DNA of 64,000 bases from Candidatus Scatomonas merdigallinarum (GTDB lineage Bacteria; Bacillota; Clostridia; Lachnospirales; Lachnospiraceae), in NCBI GenBank assembly GCA_018716305.1, contig DVKB01000030.1:62001-126000 (forward strand), read 5' to 3'. Under the pieces are notes generated by a model that had not been told where the DNA came from, ran no database searches, and saw only the letters and a list, made by a program, of their open reading frames with translations. Shown here piece after piece: positions 8,086 through 16,616 of this stretch. Made by a program: the position numbers and the translations under genes. Positions within the stretch are counted from its first letter, which is position 1. Each line of letters begins with the position of its first letter.

Positions 8086-8138
8086 ACTACGTTTGTAGTA
8101 TATGCTTTCATTATATATCGCTTTTGTAGTAAATGCAA
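8086..8138 (-). promoter_or_regulatory. Promoter with BlaI/MecI-like operators for the blaR1 relic
   Basis: On the minus strand the -35 TTGCAT (8133-8138) and -10 TATAAT (8110-8115) are 17 bases apart. ACTAC-N4-GTAGT (8086-8099) is a dyad just downstream of the -10, and a second half-site ACTACAAA (8123-8130) lies inside the spacer. These resemble the TACA/TGTA dyads bound by BlaI/MecI repressors. A ribosome site AGGGGGTGA precedes ATG 8058. Confidence 0.65.
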
Positions 8139-8196
8139 TTGTTTTCTGTCTGTATTCAGAAGAAAAATACAGTCCATTTTTTACCAAAGAAGAACA

Positions 8197-8225
8197 TTGC
8201 TGATTTCATGCCGCTCTGCTATAAT
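8197..8225 (+). promoter_or_regulatory. Sigma-A promoter of the diiron flavoprotein gene
   Basis: TTGCTG (8197-8202) and TATAAT (8220-8225) are separated by 17 bases. A strong AAGGAGG ribosome site follows at 8261-8267, nine bases before ATG 8276. Confidence 0.7.
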
Positions 8226-8275
8226 GGATGCGGAACGATATCATTACAGTTTTAGAGAATAAGGAGGTTTCATTT

Positions 8276-10069
8276 ATGCCGACGATTACTGATACCATCC
8301 GTTACGTGGGGGTCAACGATCACCAGGTGGACCTGTTTGAGGGCCAATATGTGGTTCCAAACGGTATGTCCTACAATTCCTATGTGATCCTGGATGAGAA
8401 AGTGGCTGTCATGGACACGGTTGATATTAACTTTACCCATGAGTGGCTGGACAACATCGCCAATGTCTTGGAGGGACGGAAGCCGGACTACCTGGTCGTA
8501 CAGCACATGGAGCCGGACCACGCGGCCAACATTCAGAATTTTGTCAACACCTATCCGGAGGCAGTGGTTGTTTCCACAGAGAAGGCCTTTGCCATGATGG
8601 ACAATTTCTTTGATATGGACATTGAGAACCGCAAGCTGCTGGCGGAAAACGGCGGATCTCTTTCCCTTGGGAAGCATGTGCTGAACTTTGTCTACGCCCC
8701 CATGGTACACTGGCCGGAGGTTATGGTGACCTACGAGAGCACAGAGAAGGTGCTGTTTTCCGCGGACGGCTTCGGCAAGTTCGGAGCCCTGGATGCGGAG
8801 GAGGACTGGGACGATGAATCCCGCCGGTATTTCATCGGCATTGTGGGGAAATACGGCAACGAGGTGCAGAATCTTCTGAAAGCTGCTTCCGGCCTGGATA
8901 TCGCCATGATCTGTCCCCTTCACGGTCCCATTCTGAAAGAGAACCTGGGCCATTATCTGGAAAAATACAACATCTGGTCTTCCTACTCCGTAGAGTCCGA
9001 GGGCATCATGATCGCCTACACCTCCGTGTACGGCCACACGAAACAGGCGGTGGAGATTCTGGAGGAGAAGCTGAAAGCCAAAGGCTGCCCCAAGGTCGCT
9101 GTGTACGACCTGGCAAGATGCGACATGGCGGAAGCCGTAGCCAGCGCCTTCCGCTACGGAAAACTGGTGCTGGCCACCACCACCTACAACGCCGGCATCT
9201 TCCCCTTCATGCGGGATTTCATTGAGCATCTGACAGAGCGGAATTTCCAGAACCGCACCATCGGGCTTATTGAAAACGGATCCTGGTCCCCCATGGCGGC
9301 CAAGATCATGAAAGAAATGTTCGCGGACAGCCAGAAGATCACCTGGCTGAACCATCAGGTGACCATCTGGTCCGGCGTCAAGAAGGAGACCAAAGACCAG
9401 CTGGAGGCTATGGCGGAGGAGCTCTGCAGAGAGTACATCGCCCAGTCTCCTGACGCGGCCAACAAGAACGACCTTACCGCTCTGTTCCGCATCGGATACG
9501 GCCTGTACGTGGTAACCTCCAACGACGGCAAGAAGGACAACGGCCTCATTGTCAACACCGTGACCCAGGTTTCCGACAACCCCAACCGGGTGGCGGTCAA
9601 CATCAACAAGGCCAACTATTCCCACCATGTGATTAAGCAGACGGGAGTCCTGAACGTAAACTGCCTTTCTGTGGAAGCCCCCTTCTCGGTATTCCAGAAC
9701 TTCGGCTTCCAGAGCGGCCGGGTGGCGGACAAGTTTGCCGGCTGGGCGGAGGTCCGCTCCGACAACGGCCTGCGGATCCTTCCCAAATACATCAACGCCT
9801 GCTTCTCTCTGAAAGTGGAGCAGTATGTGGATCTGGGAACCCACGGCATGTTTATCTGCTCCGTGACCGAGGCCCGTGTTATGAGCGATAAAGACACCAT
9901 GACCTACACCTACTATCAGACCAACGTAAAGCCCAAACCCAAGACCGAGGGCAAGAAAGGCTTTGTCTGCAAGGTGTGCGGATACATCTACGAGGGAGAT
10001 GTGCTGCCGGATGACTTTGTATGCCCCCTGTGCAAGCACGGAGCCATTGACTTTGAGCCGATCCAGTAA
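8276..10069 (+). CDS. Diiron flavoprotein fused to flavin reductase and rubredoxin (O2/NO reductase)
   Basis: A 597-residue A-type flavoprotein (FDP/FprA class) that reduces O2 to water and/or NO to N2O in the cytoplasm of anaerobes. Domains in order: a metallo-beta-lactamase-like diiron core (about 1-250) with ligand motif HMEPDH and later CPLHGP; a flavodoxin domain (about 255-395) with the FMN loop TSVYGHTKQ; a flavin-reductase-like domain (about 410-555); and a C-terminal rubredoxin (about 560-597) with CKVCGYIYEG and CPLCKHG holding one Fe. Having all redox modules in one chain removes the need for separate rubredoxin and reductase partners. ATG 8276 is chosen over an upstream in-frame ATG at 8228 because of the AAGGAGG site. 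It is a single-gene unit with its own promoter and terminator. Confidence 0.93.
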   Translation: MPTITDTIRYVGVNDHQVDLFEGQYVVPNGMSYNSYVILDEKVAVMDTVDINFTHEWLDNIANVLEGRKPDYLVVQHMEPDHAANIQNFVNTYPEAVVVSTEKAFAMMDNFFDMDIENRKLLAENGGSLSLGKHVLNFVYAPMVHWPEVMVTYESTEKVLFSADGFGKFGALDAEEDWDDESRRYFIGIVGKYGNEVQNLLKAASGLDIAMICPLHGPILKENLGHYLEKYNIWSSYSVESEGIMIAYTSVYGHTKQAVEILEEKLKAKGCPKVAVYDLARCDMAEAVASAFRYGKLVLATTTYNAGIFPFMRDFIEHLTERNFQNRTIGLIENGSWSPMAAKIMKEMFADSQKITWLNHQVTIWSGVKKETKDQLEAMAEELCREYIAQSPDAANKNDLTALFRIGYGLYVVTSNDGKKDNGLIVNTVTQVSDNPNRVAVNINKANYSHHVIKQTGVLNVNCLSVEAPFSVFQNFGFQSGRVADKFAGWAEVRSDNGLRILPKYINACFSLKVEQYVDLGTHGMFICSVTEARVMSDKDTMTYTYYQTNVKPKPKTEGKKGFVCKVCGYIYEGDVLPDDFVCPLCKHGAIDFEPIQ

Positions 10070-10084
10070 AGAAGCATAGACCTG

Positions 10085-10142
10085 ACAGAAAAGGAGACAT
10101 GGCCGGATGAGAACCATCCGGGGAACCATGTCTCCTTTCTGT
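10085..10142. terminator. Long bidirectional terminator hairpin
   Basis: The arms at 10085-10102 and 10126-10142 pair over about 17 bases with one bulged A, and an inner CCGGATG/CATCCGG stem extends the structure. It separates the convergent flavoprotein and XRE genes, whose stop codon lies at its edge. Confidence 0.8.
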
Positions 10143-10900
10143 TATCTGTGTTTTCTTGCCGCGGCATAGGCGGCGGCCGCCATACCGGCCAGGGCGGCGG
10201 TGAGGAGGATGGGACTCAAGAGATCCCAGAGATCCGCGCCGCCTGAAAAAAAGAGAATGCAGCAGGCCAGGGGGTAGAGAACCATGACAGCCAGAAGGAA
10301 AATCCGCAGGACGCGGCTGATATAGAACCAGTTTCGGTTGCTGAAGGATAAGCCGGGCATATGAATGCGGAAGGGTCCCTGGGTAAAATAGTCGATTTTG
10401 TTTTGATCGTAATAGGGAGGAAGCTGTCTGGGAATCAGAAAGCAGAGCCAGACCCCGAAGAGGAGCATCATAGCTGTGATCTTCATCAGCTCCTTCAGCT
10501 GTTCCCAGGGCAGGCCGCAGCGGAACAGCAGGAAAAGCTCCGCCGCGGCAGACAATGCGCCCACTCCGTAGAGCAGCTTCCAGAGCCGTCCTTTCCAGCT
10601 CTGGGTTTCCTGCGCGGAACGCTTCAGGGGACCGGAAAGAAGCCGGTCCACCTCTTCCGGTTTTAGAGTCTGGCTGTCAGCGATCCGTTCTCCTTTCAGA
10701 AGTTCCGTAACCGTAACGCCCAAAGCTTCCGCCAGAGGCAGAAGCAGAGTGATGCCCGGCATACCGGCCCCCCGTTCCCACTTGCTGACGGTTTTATCAG
10801 AGACAAACAGCTTCTGTGCCAGCTCTTTCTGGGTCATATGCTTTTCCTTGCGGAGCCTGCGGATCAGATCTCCGAATTTTTCGTTGTCTATTTGAGTCAT
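10142..10900 (-). CDS. XRE-family helix-turn-helix regulator with a membrane domain
   Basis: A 252-residue protein. Residues about 8-65 form a Cro/C1-type HTH (IRRLRKEKHMTQKELAQKL, then VSDKTVSKWERG). The rest, about 105-250, contains four hydrophobic helices (WKLLYGVGALSAAAELFLLF, MMLLFGVWLCFLIP, RIFLLAVMVLYPLACCILFF and a C-terminal Ala-rich helix). Membrane-tethered XRE proteins are common in Lachnospiraceae and probably sense envelope or membrane conditions, but the target is unknown. The start is ATG 10900, 8 bases after GGAGG. It is a single gene, convergent with the flavoprotein gene, and the Hyi-like gene lies 65 bases upstream on the same strand. Confidence 0.82.
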   Translation of the reverse strand: MTQIDNEKFGDLIRRLRKEKHMTQKELAQKLFVSDKTVSKWERGAGMPGITLLLPLAEALGVTVTELLKGERIADSQTLKPEEVDRLLSGPLKRSAQETQSWKGRLWKLLYGVGALSAAAELFLLFRCGLPWEQLKELMKITAMMLLFGVWLCFLIPRQLPPYYDQNKIDYFTQGPFRIHMPGLSFSNRNWFYISRVLRIFLLAVMVLYPLACCILFFSGGADLWDLLSPILLTAALAGMAAAAYAAARKHR

Positions 10901-10965
10901 TCATTTTTCCTCCTGCCATGATTGTACCTTCCGGAGAGGAAAAATGCAATCTACCCGCAGGAGAG

Positions 10966-11751
10966 TCAGAGCTTCATAATCGCTTTTACTGCCTCCAAGG
11001 TGGAAGTCTCCGGGATCAGCTCAAAGCCGATGAGGCCCGAATAGCCGCTTCCCTCCAGGCAGGAGAGAACTTTGGCGTAGTTGATCTCTCCGGTGCCGGG
11101 CTCATGGCGTCCGGGGGCATCCGCCACATGAATGTGTCCCAGCTGATCCGCATACCTGCGGATGTTGTCACAGAGACTGCCCTCATTCAGCTGCATGTGA
11201 TAGGCGTCGTACAACACTTTCAGCTTCGGGGAGCCGATAAGGCGGGTCATCTCAGCGGCCATGCGGGTGGTCTGCAGATAATTTCCCACATGGTCCGTGG
11301 TGACGTTCAGAGGTTCCAGATTCATCTGAATCCCGCTTTCCTCCGCGATCTTCGCACATTCCATCAGAGTGCCGAACATGGCGCAGAGTTTTACGGTGTC
11401 AGAGAGATCCCGGTAATCGTTGATCACAAGGCCGCCTTCTCCCAGGCCATTGGAATGGATAGTCACACTGCGGGCGCCTGTCTTTTGGGCGGCGGCAACG
11501 GACTTTTTCAGAAATTCCAGATAATCTGTTTTTTGGGCGGGATCAATGAGAGAGAGTTCCGCGTCTCCGTTAAAACCGGAAATGCCGATGCCCGCCGCTT
11601 CCGCGGCAGCCTTTACCGCGTCCAGATCTTTGTCTGTCCAGCTCCAGAATTCCACAAATTCAAAACCGTCGTCTTTGGCAGCCTGGAATCGGTCCAGAAA
11701 AGGAATTTCACTGTACATGGGTTCGATACAGGCGGATTTTAAAAACTTCAT
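10966..11751 (-). CDS. Hydroxypyruvate isomerase-like / sugar phosphate isomerase TIM-barrel protein
   Basis: A 261-residue protein of the xylose-isomerase-like TIM-barrel family (AP_endonuc_2 fold). Metal-binding segments are visible: NLEPLN (Glu), YDAYHMQLNEG (Asp/His), HIHVADAPGRHEPGTGEI (His and Asp/Glu) and GFELIPE (Glu), as in hydroxypyruvate isomerase and sugar epimerases. The exact substrate is not determined; isomerisation of hydroxypyruvate or of a keto-sugar is most likely. The start is ATG 11751 with AAAGGAGG. It is divergent from a LacI-type gene, and both promoters carry the same operator, so the LacI protein probably controls it. No transporter or kinase for a sugar lies beside it. 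Confidence 0.8.
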   Translation of the reverse strand: MKFLKSACIEPMYSEIPFLDRFQAAKDDGFEFVEFWSWTDKDLDAVKAAAEAAGIGISGFNGDAELSLIDPAQKTDYLEFLKKSVAAAQKTGARSVTIHSNGLGEGGLVINDYRDLSDTVKLCAMFGTLMECAKIAEESGIQMNLEPLNVTTDHVGNYLQTTRMAAEMTRLIGSPKLKVLYDAYHMQLNEGSLCDNIRRYADQLGHIHVADAPGRHEPGTGEINYAKVLSCLEGSGYSGLIGFELIPETSTLEAVKAIMKL

Positions 11752-11802
11752 GGGGTACCTCCTTTGTTGATTTAGGAATTATAGGATTGGGCTTTGCACA
11801 TA

Positions 11803-11848
11803 TTCTGTGCTTTGCACATAAAATAAATCATTCTCCCGCAAAAGTCAA
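11803..11848 (-). promoter_or_regulatory. Promoter and LacI-type operator of the isomerase gene
   Basis: On the minus strand the -35 TTGACT (11843-11848) and -10 TATTTT (11820-11825) are 17 bases apart. The 18-base operator at 11803-11820 (TATGTGCAAAGCACAGAA on this strand) contains the dyad TGTGC-AAA-GCACA and begins at the edge of the -10. A further TATGTGCAAA half-site follows at 11793-11802. Confidence 0.7.
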
Positions 11849-11911
11849 GCCTTCGGGATAAACCGGGAAAAATTCGGCATTATGCGTAAAAATTCAATAC
11901 GTTTTTTTACA

Positions 11912-11966
11912 TTGACAAAGGAAAAGCCCGCGATTACAATAGAACAAATATGTGCATAGCACAGAA
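11912..11966 (+). promoter_or_regulatory. Promoter and LacI-type operator of the regulator gene
   Basis: TTGACA (11912-11917) and TACAAT (11935-11940) have 17-base spacing. An 18-base operator at 11949-11966 (TATGTGCATAGCACAGAA) differs by one base from the one in the divergent promoter. This arrangement implies autorepression together with control of the isomerase gene. Confidence 0.72.
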
Positions 11967-11988
11967 AGCTGTGGGCAGGAGGCTGAAA

Positions 11989-13026
11989 ATGGGAAAAAGG
12001 GTTACAATCCAGCAGATTGCGGAGAAGGCGGGAGTTTCCCGGGGAACCGTGGACCGGGTGCTGAACCGCAGGTCTTATGTCAGCGAGGAGGTGAAGGCCA
12101 GAGTGCTGTCGGTGATTGCCGAGACGGGGTATATTTCCCCGAAAGAATTGTACCGGCAGAAAAAAGAAGCGGCCGCCGTCCCTCTGAAACTGGGGGTTCT
12201 TCTGCCTAACTGGGGCGATCAGTTCCGGGAGGAGGTGGAGAACGGGATCCGCAGAGCCAGCCGGGAACTGGAGGAGCAGAATGTGCAGGTGCTGGTCCGC
12301 CGCTGCCGGACGGAGATCCCCCAGGAGGCGGTGGAGCTGCTGGATGAGCTGGCTGCGGAGCAGGCGGAGGGAATGGCGGTCTGCGCCCTGAATGATCCCG
12401 CCATTGAGGCCAGGATCAACGCTCTTGAGGAGCGAAAGATTCCCTGTGTTACCTTTAACTCTGATCTGCCGGGGAGCCGGAGGCTGTGTTTTGTGGGACA
12501 GGAAATGAACAAAGCCGGCAGGATAGCCGGGGAGCTCATGAGCCGCTGCGTCCCCCGGGGAGGGCTGGTGCTGGCGGCGGTGGGAAACCGGCGCTTTGAC
12601 GGCCACCGGCAGAGGCTGGAGGGATTTTGCAGCCGTATGGAAGAGCGGGGATTCCGGCCGGAACAGATCCTGACGGCGGAAACCTTTAATGACTATGAGA
12701 CGACCTGCATTGTGGTGGCGGAGATGCTGCGGGATCATCCGGAACTGGCGGGAATCTATATGGCTAATCTGAATGTTTCCGGCTGCGCGGAGGCGGTTCG
12801 GGCCGCGGGAAGAAAAGGAGAGATACGGGTGATCTGCCACGACATCAATGAGAGCATCCGCCGGCTGCTTCTGGAGGGAAGCGTGGACTTTACCATTCCC
12901 CAGGATTTTGAACAGCAGGGTTATCTGCCGCTGATCCTTCTGAGGGACTATCTCCGCAGGGGGATCCCGCCGGAGGCAGGACGGGCAGGAGGCGGGATCG
13001 GGATCCTCTGCGCGGAAAACCTGTGA
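11989..13026 (+). CDS. LacI-family transcriptional regulator
   Basis: A 345-residue repressor. Residues 1-60 are the LacI HTH and hinge (TIQQIAEKAGVSRGTVDRVLN, with RGTVDR in place of the usual TVSRVL). The rest is a periplasmic-binding-protein-like effector domain (LKLGVLLPNW at about 68, CVTFNSDLPG, VISCHDINE-like VICHDINES near the end). It resembles the sugar-binding D-galactose/ribose-type regulators. ATG 11989 follows GCAGGAGG; an upstream ATG at 11950 falls inside the operator and is unlikely. It sits divergent to the Hyi-like isomerase gene, and matched operators at both promoters make that gene its likeliest target. The inducing sugar is unknown. Confidence 0.85.
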   Translation: MGKRVTIQQIAEKAGVSRGTVDRVLNRRSYVSEEVKARVLSVIAETGYISPKELYRQKKEAAAVPLKLGVLLPNWGDQFREEVENGIRRASRELEEQNVQVLVRRCRTEIPQEAVELLDELAAEQAEGMAVCALNDPAIEARINALEERKIPCVTFNSDLPGSRRLCFVGQEMNKAGRIAGELMSRCVPRGGLVLAAVGNRRFDGHRQRLEGFCSRMEERGFRPEQILTAETFNDYETTCIVVAEMLRDHPELAGIYMANLNVSGCAEAVRAAGRKGEIRVICHDINESIRRLLLEGSVDFTIPQDFEQQGYLPLILLRDYLRRGIPPEAGRAGGGIGILCAENL

Positions 13027-13031
13027 AAACC

Positions 13032-13060
13032 TTGCAATCGAAATCCCTGTATTTTATAAT
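13032..13060 (+). promoter_or_regulatory. Promoter of the MATE exporter gene
   Basis: TTGCAA (13032-13037) and TATAAT (13055-13060) with 17-base spacing, just after the LacI-type gene stop. Confidence 0.7.
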
Positions 13061-13116
13061 GCCAGTAAACCATATCGGTGCCGCGGCGCCGGACTGACAG
13101 AAAGAAGGAAAATAAT

Positions 13117-14487
13117 TTGAAAGCGCATCAAACAAATTTTTCCCAGGGAAGCGTACAGAAGAATATCATGCAGGTGATGCTGCCCATGATGGTGGCCCAG
13201 CTTCTGAATCTGCTCTACAATATTGTGGATCGGATGTACATCGGCCAGATGAAGGATGTAGGAACCCAGGCACTCAGCGGTCTGGGGCTCTGCTTTCCTA
13301 TTTTAATGTTTGTGACTGCTTTCGCCAATTTGGTGGGCAGCGGCGGCGCGCCTCTGTGCGCCATGGAGCGGGGAAAGGGAAACCGGCAGGAGGCGGAGCG
13401 GATCATGTGCAATTCCTTTTTCCTGCTGCTTCTTCTGGGGGCGGGGCTCACCATTGCCGGGCTTATCTTCCATAAGCCGCTGCTGTACCTTTTCGGGGCC
13501 AGCGACGCCATCTATCCCTATGCCAGAGACTATATCATGATCTATCTGTGCGGCAGTATTTTTGTAATGATCGCCCTGGGAATGAATCCTTTTATCAACA
13601 GCCAGGGGTTCGCCCGGGTGGGGATGCTGACAGTGCTGCTGGGAGCCCTTGCCAATATCGCCCTGGATCCGGTGTTCATTTTTGTGCTGGGCTGGGGCGT
13701 CCGGGGAGCGGCCTTTGCCACCATCCTTTCCCAGTTCCTTTCCGCGGTCTGGGTGGTGGGGTTCCTGCGGGGAAGGAACGCGGAGCTGAAGCTGCGGCGG
13801 GAAGAATTTCGTCTGGAAGCCCGGCGGGTGAAAAAAATTCTCAGCCTGGGAACCGCAGGGTTTGTCATGTCCTGCACTAATTCCGTGGTCCAGGCAGCCT
13901 GCAATTCCATGCTGCAGACCTTTGGCGGAGACCTGTACATCGGCGTCATGACGGTGGTGAACTCCATCCGGGAGATCGCCCAGACCCCGGCGCAGGCCAT
14001 GGGGGACGGGGCTTCCCCGGTCATGAGCTACAACTACGGGGAGGGGCAGTGCCGAAAGGTGAAGCGGGGAATCTGGTTTATGACTCTGCTGACCGTGATC
14101 TATCTGGCAGCCATGTGGCTGATCCTTTTTCTGTTTCCAAGGCTGTTTATCAGCATATTTAACCGGGATCCGGAGCTGGTGGAGACGGCAGTGCCCTGCC
14201 TGCATCTGTATTTCTTCGGCTTTTTTATGATGGCCTTCCAGATCGCGGGGCAGAGCGTGTTTAAATCCCTGGGAAAAGCCAGGCAGGCAATTTTTTTCTC
14301 CCTGTTCCGGAAGATTATCATTGTGGTGCCCCTGACCTTTATCCTGCCCCATGTGGCCGGCCTGGGGGTCATGGGGGTCTTTCTGGCGGAGCCCATCTCC
14401 AATTTTATCGGCGGAGCCGCCTGTTTTATCACCATGTGCGCCACCATTCTGCCGGAACTTAGAATTGACAATGGTCGAACCCTGTAG
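13117..14487 (+). CDS. MATE family efflux transporter
   Basis: A 456-residue integral membrane protein with about 12 TM helices in two MatE repeats (about 12-220 and 235-440). It exports cationic drugs or metabolites using a Na+ or H+ gradient. The family landmarks are MLPMMVAQLLNLLYNIVDRMYIG near the start, GSGGAPLCAMERGKG, and the second-repeat QTPAQAMGDGASPVMSYNYG. The TTG at 13117 is chosen because AAGAAGGA lies 7 bases upstream; the in-frame GTG at 13078 would add a short charged tail with no ribosome site. The gene has its own promoter. Its stop overlaps the -10 region of the next promoter, so lysine-transporter transcription starts right at its end. The substrate is unknown. Confidence 0.88.
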   Translation: MKAHQTNFSQGSVQKNIMQVMLPMMVAQLLNLLYNIVDRMYIGQMKDVGTQALSGLGLCFPILMFVTAFANLVGSGGAPLCAMERGKGNRQEAERIMCNSFFLLLLLGAGLTIAGLIFHKPLLYLFGASDAIYPYARDYIMIYLCGSIFVMIALGMNPFINSQGFARVGMLTVLLGALANIALDPVFIFVLGWGVRGAAFATILSQFLSAVWVVGFLRGRNAELKLRREEFRLEARRVKKILSLGTAGFVMSCTNSVVQAACNSMLQTFGGDLYIGVMTVVNSIREIAQTPAQAMGDGASPVMSYNYGEGQCRKVKRGIWFMTLLTVIYLAAMWLILFLFPRLFISIFNRDPELVETAVPCLHLYFFGFFMMAFQIAGQSVFKSLGKARQAIFFSLFRKIIIVVPLTFILPHVAGLGVMGVFLAEPISNFIGGAACFITMCATILPELRIDNGRTL

Positions 14488-14493
14488 TATAAT
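14465..14493 (+). promoter_or_regulatory. Promoter of the lysine-riboswitch transcript
   Basis: A consensus TTGACA (14465-14470), 17 bases and TATAAT (14488-14493). It overlaps the last codons of the MATE gene and initiates just before the riboswitch. Confidence 0.82.
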
Positions 14494-14510
14494 GTCAAGC
14501 AATTGAACAA

Positions 14511-14670
14511 GATAGAGGTGCGGATCTCATCAGTATCCTCCGGGAGGCGCCAGAACGTCTGAGAACTGGGGAGAAAGGGTGTTCCGCCGAAACGGTGAAC
14601 CGGTCTGGCTGTTCCCCGTTGGTTGCCGGCAGAAGATGCCGCCGACTGTCACTTTGTGTGGAGCGCTATC
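14511..14670 (+). ncRNA. Lysine riboswitch (L box) aptamer
   Basis: P1 is closed by GATAG (14511-14515) and CTATC (14666-14670). Hallmark L-box segments lie in order: AGAGGTGCG directly after P1, an ATCAGTA internal-loop motif near 14529, GGGGAGAAAGGG near 14569, GCCGAAACGG near 14586, GGTTGCCGGC near 14621, and CTGTCACTTTGTGTGGAGC before the 3' P1 strand. It lies between a strong promoter and an intrinsic terminator, ahead of an amino-acid ABC importer. It should switch the operon off when lysine is plentiful. Confidence 0.85.
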
Positions 14671-14700
14671 GGTTTCTCTATACCTGAATCTGAGACCTGG

Positions 14701-14736
14701 AAACGACTATGGTGTTGTGCGCTGTAGTCGTTTTTT
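14701..14736 (+). terminator. Riboswitch-controlled intrinsic terminator
   Basis: AACGACTA (14702-14709) pairs with TAGTCGTT (14725-14732), and a six-T run ends at 14736. GTTTC at 14672-14676 can pair with GAAAC at 14700-14704, a possible antiterminator that would invade the terminator stem when lysine is absent. Confidence 0.82.
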
Positions 14737-14778
14737 GCGCATTGCACAGCAGTTACATAAGAAAGGAAAGGATACGTT

Positions 14779-15711
14779 ATGAAAAAGAGAATCGCTGTAT
14801 TGATGGCACTGATGATGACCGCCGCCCTGGCTGGCTGCGGAAGCAAGGATGAGGGAGAGGCCGCAGGCGGAAGCTCTGCAGGGGCTGATTCTTCTTCCGC
14901 CACCTCAGAGTCCCAGACGGAGGGAGAAGAGTCCGGAAGCGGTTCCTCCGGCGTGGAGGACGGGGTGCTGACCATCGCCATGGAATGTGCCTACGCTCCC
15001 TATAACTGGACCCAGACCGACGACTCCAACGGAGCGGTTCCCATTAAAGATTCCAACGAGTACGCCAACGGCTACGATGTGATGATGGCCAAGAAGATCT
15101 GCGAGGCCAACGGCTGGGAGCTGGAAGTGGTGCGCACCGACTGGGATTCCCTGGTTCCCGGAGTACAGTCCGGTACCTATGACGCAGTCATCGCCGGTCA
15201 GTCCATGACCCAGGAGCGTATGGAAGAAGTAGATTTCGCGGGCCCCTACTATTACGCCTCCATTGTCTGCGTTACCAAGAAGGACAGCCCCTACGCTTCC
15301 GCCCAGGGTATCAGTGATCTGTCCGGCGGCACCTGCACCGCCCAGATCGCTACCATCTGGTACGATTCCATGCTGCCCCAGATCCCGGACGCCAAGATCC
15401 AGACTGCCGCGGAGTCCGCGCCGGCCATGCTCATGGCTCTGGAAACCGATACCGTGGACTTTATCTGTACGGATATGCCTACCGCCATGGGCGCCTGCGC
15501 CGCCTATCCGGATATGACCATTCTGGACTTCTCCGACAGCGAGGACGGATTTAAGGCAGATGAGGGCGATATCAATATCGGCGTTTCTGTTATGAAAGGC
15601 AACACAGAGCTGAAGGACGCCATTGACAGCGTGCTTTCCACTATGACCGCGGATGACTTCAATGAGATGATGAACGAGGCCATTGAAATCCAGCCTCTGA
15701 GCCAGGAGTGA
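14779..15711 (+). CDS. Lysine (amino-acid) ABC transporter substrate-binding lipoprotein
   Basis: A 310-residue solute-binding protein of the polar amino-acid family 3 (SBP_bac_3). It has a Lys-rich N-terminus, a hydrophobic segment and the lipobox LAGC (lipidated Cys about residue 20), then a Ser/Gly/Glu-rich tether of about 45 residues. The binding domain includes YAPYNWT, GYDVMMAKKI, WDSLVPGVQSGTYDAVIAGQSMT and FAGPYYYAS. The lysine riboswitch in its leader makes lysine, or a close relative, the likely ligand. It is the first gene of a binding protein-permease-ATPase operon. The start is ATG 14779 after AAAGGAAAGG. Confidence 0.88.
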   Translation: MKKRIAVLMALMMTAALAGCGSKDEGEAAGGSSAGADSSSATSESQTEGEESGSGSSGVEDGVLTIAMECAYAPYNWTQTDDSNGAVPIKDSNEYANGYDVMMAKKICEANGWELEVVRTDWDSLVPGVQSGTYDAVIAGQSMTQERMEEVDFAGPYYYASIVCVTKKDSPYASAQGISDLSGGTCTAQIATIWYDSMLPQIPDAKIQTAAESAPAMLMALETDTVDFICTDMPTAMGACAAYPDMTILDFSDSEDGFKADEGDINIGVSVMKGNTELKDAIDSVLSTMTADDFNEMMNEAIEIQPLSQE

Positions 15712-15740
15712 TCTGAGGCGGGAGAAAGGAGCAAAAGTTT

Positions 15741-16616
15741 ATGCAGAAGCTGATTGAACTCGGCTCAGATATGGCGGCTCTCTGGGGAGAATACTGGAAA
15801 AGCTATCTGAACGGTATCGCGAACACCCTGATCCTGGCTCTGGTAGCCACCGTCATCGGCTGTCTCATCGGATTTGTATGCGGTATCCTGCAGACCATTC
15901 CCCACTCCAAGAGTGATCCGCCGGTAAAGCGGTTCTTCCTGGCACTGATCCGGGTGATCGTCCGGGTATATGTGGAGGTGTTCCGGGGAACGCCTATGAT
16001 CCTCCAGGCTGTGTTTGTATATTACGCGTTGCCCTATTTTACGAATAATCAGGTAAGATTTTCCAACGTCTGGCTGGCGGCGATCGTTGTTGTTTCCATT
16101 AACACCGGAGCCTATATGGCGGAATCCGTCCGGGGCGGCATTCTGTCCATTGATCCCGGACAGACGGAAGGAGCCAAGGCCATCGGCATGAATCACTTCC
16201 AGACCATGCGGTATGTGATCCTGCCCCAGGCCCTGCGGAACATCATGCCCCAGATCGGCAACAACTTTATCATCAACATTAAAGACACCTCGGTTATGTT
16301 TATTATTGCGTTTACGGAGTTTTTCGCCGTACACAGAGGAGCCGTGGGAGCTACCTACAAGTATTTCCCCTCCGCGACCATTGAGATGATCGGGTACCTG
16401 TGCATGACTCTGACCGCTTCCTTTATCCTGCGCTGGGTGGAGAAGAAGATGGACGGTTCAGACAACTATGAACTGGTGAAGGAGGATCAGCTGGTGCTTA
16501 CCTCCGGTACTTACAATCATCCCCAGAAGGGAAGTCCTTTTGATGAGAAGAGCAAGGAGTACCGGGAGCGTCTGGAGCAGGAGCTGAAACACGGAAGGAA
16601 CAGGGGGGAGCGATAA
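15741..16616 (+). CDS. Amino-acid ABC transporter permease (lysine importer)
   Basis: A 291-residue inner-membrane permease of the His/Glu/Gln/Arg/opine (HEQRO) type. It has about five TM helices, starting with [24 protein letters not shown], and the conserved [15 protein letters not shown] segment. The ATPase-docking EAA loop is seen as [21 protein letters not shown]. The C-terminal tail of about 50 hydrophilic residues after the last helix is longer than usual. ATG 15741 has GAAAGGAG ten bases upstream. The gene follows the binding-protein gene by 29 bases and its stop overlaps the ATPase start by one base (TAATG), so the three parts are translated together. Lysine as substrate rests on the riboswitch. 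Confidence 0.88.
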   Translation: MQKLIELGSDMAALWGEYWKSYLNGIANTLILALVATVIGCLIGFVCGILQTIPHSKSDPPVKRFFLALIRVIVRVYVEVFRGTPMILQAVFVYYALPYFTNNQVRFSNVWLAAIVVVSINTGAYMAESVRGGILSIDPGQTEGAKAIGMNHFQTMRYVILPQALRNIMPQIGNNFIINIKDTSVMFIIAFTEFFAVHRGAVGATYKYFPSATIEMIGYLCMTLTASFILRWVEKKMDGSDNYELVKEDQLVLTSGTYNHPQKGSPFDEKSKEYRERLEQELKHGRNRGER

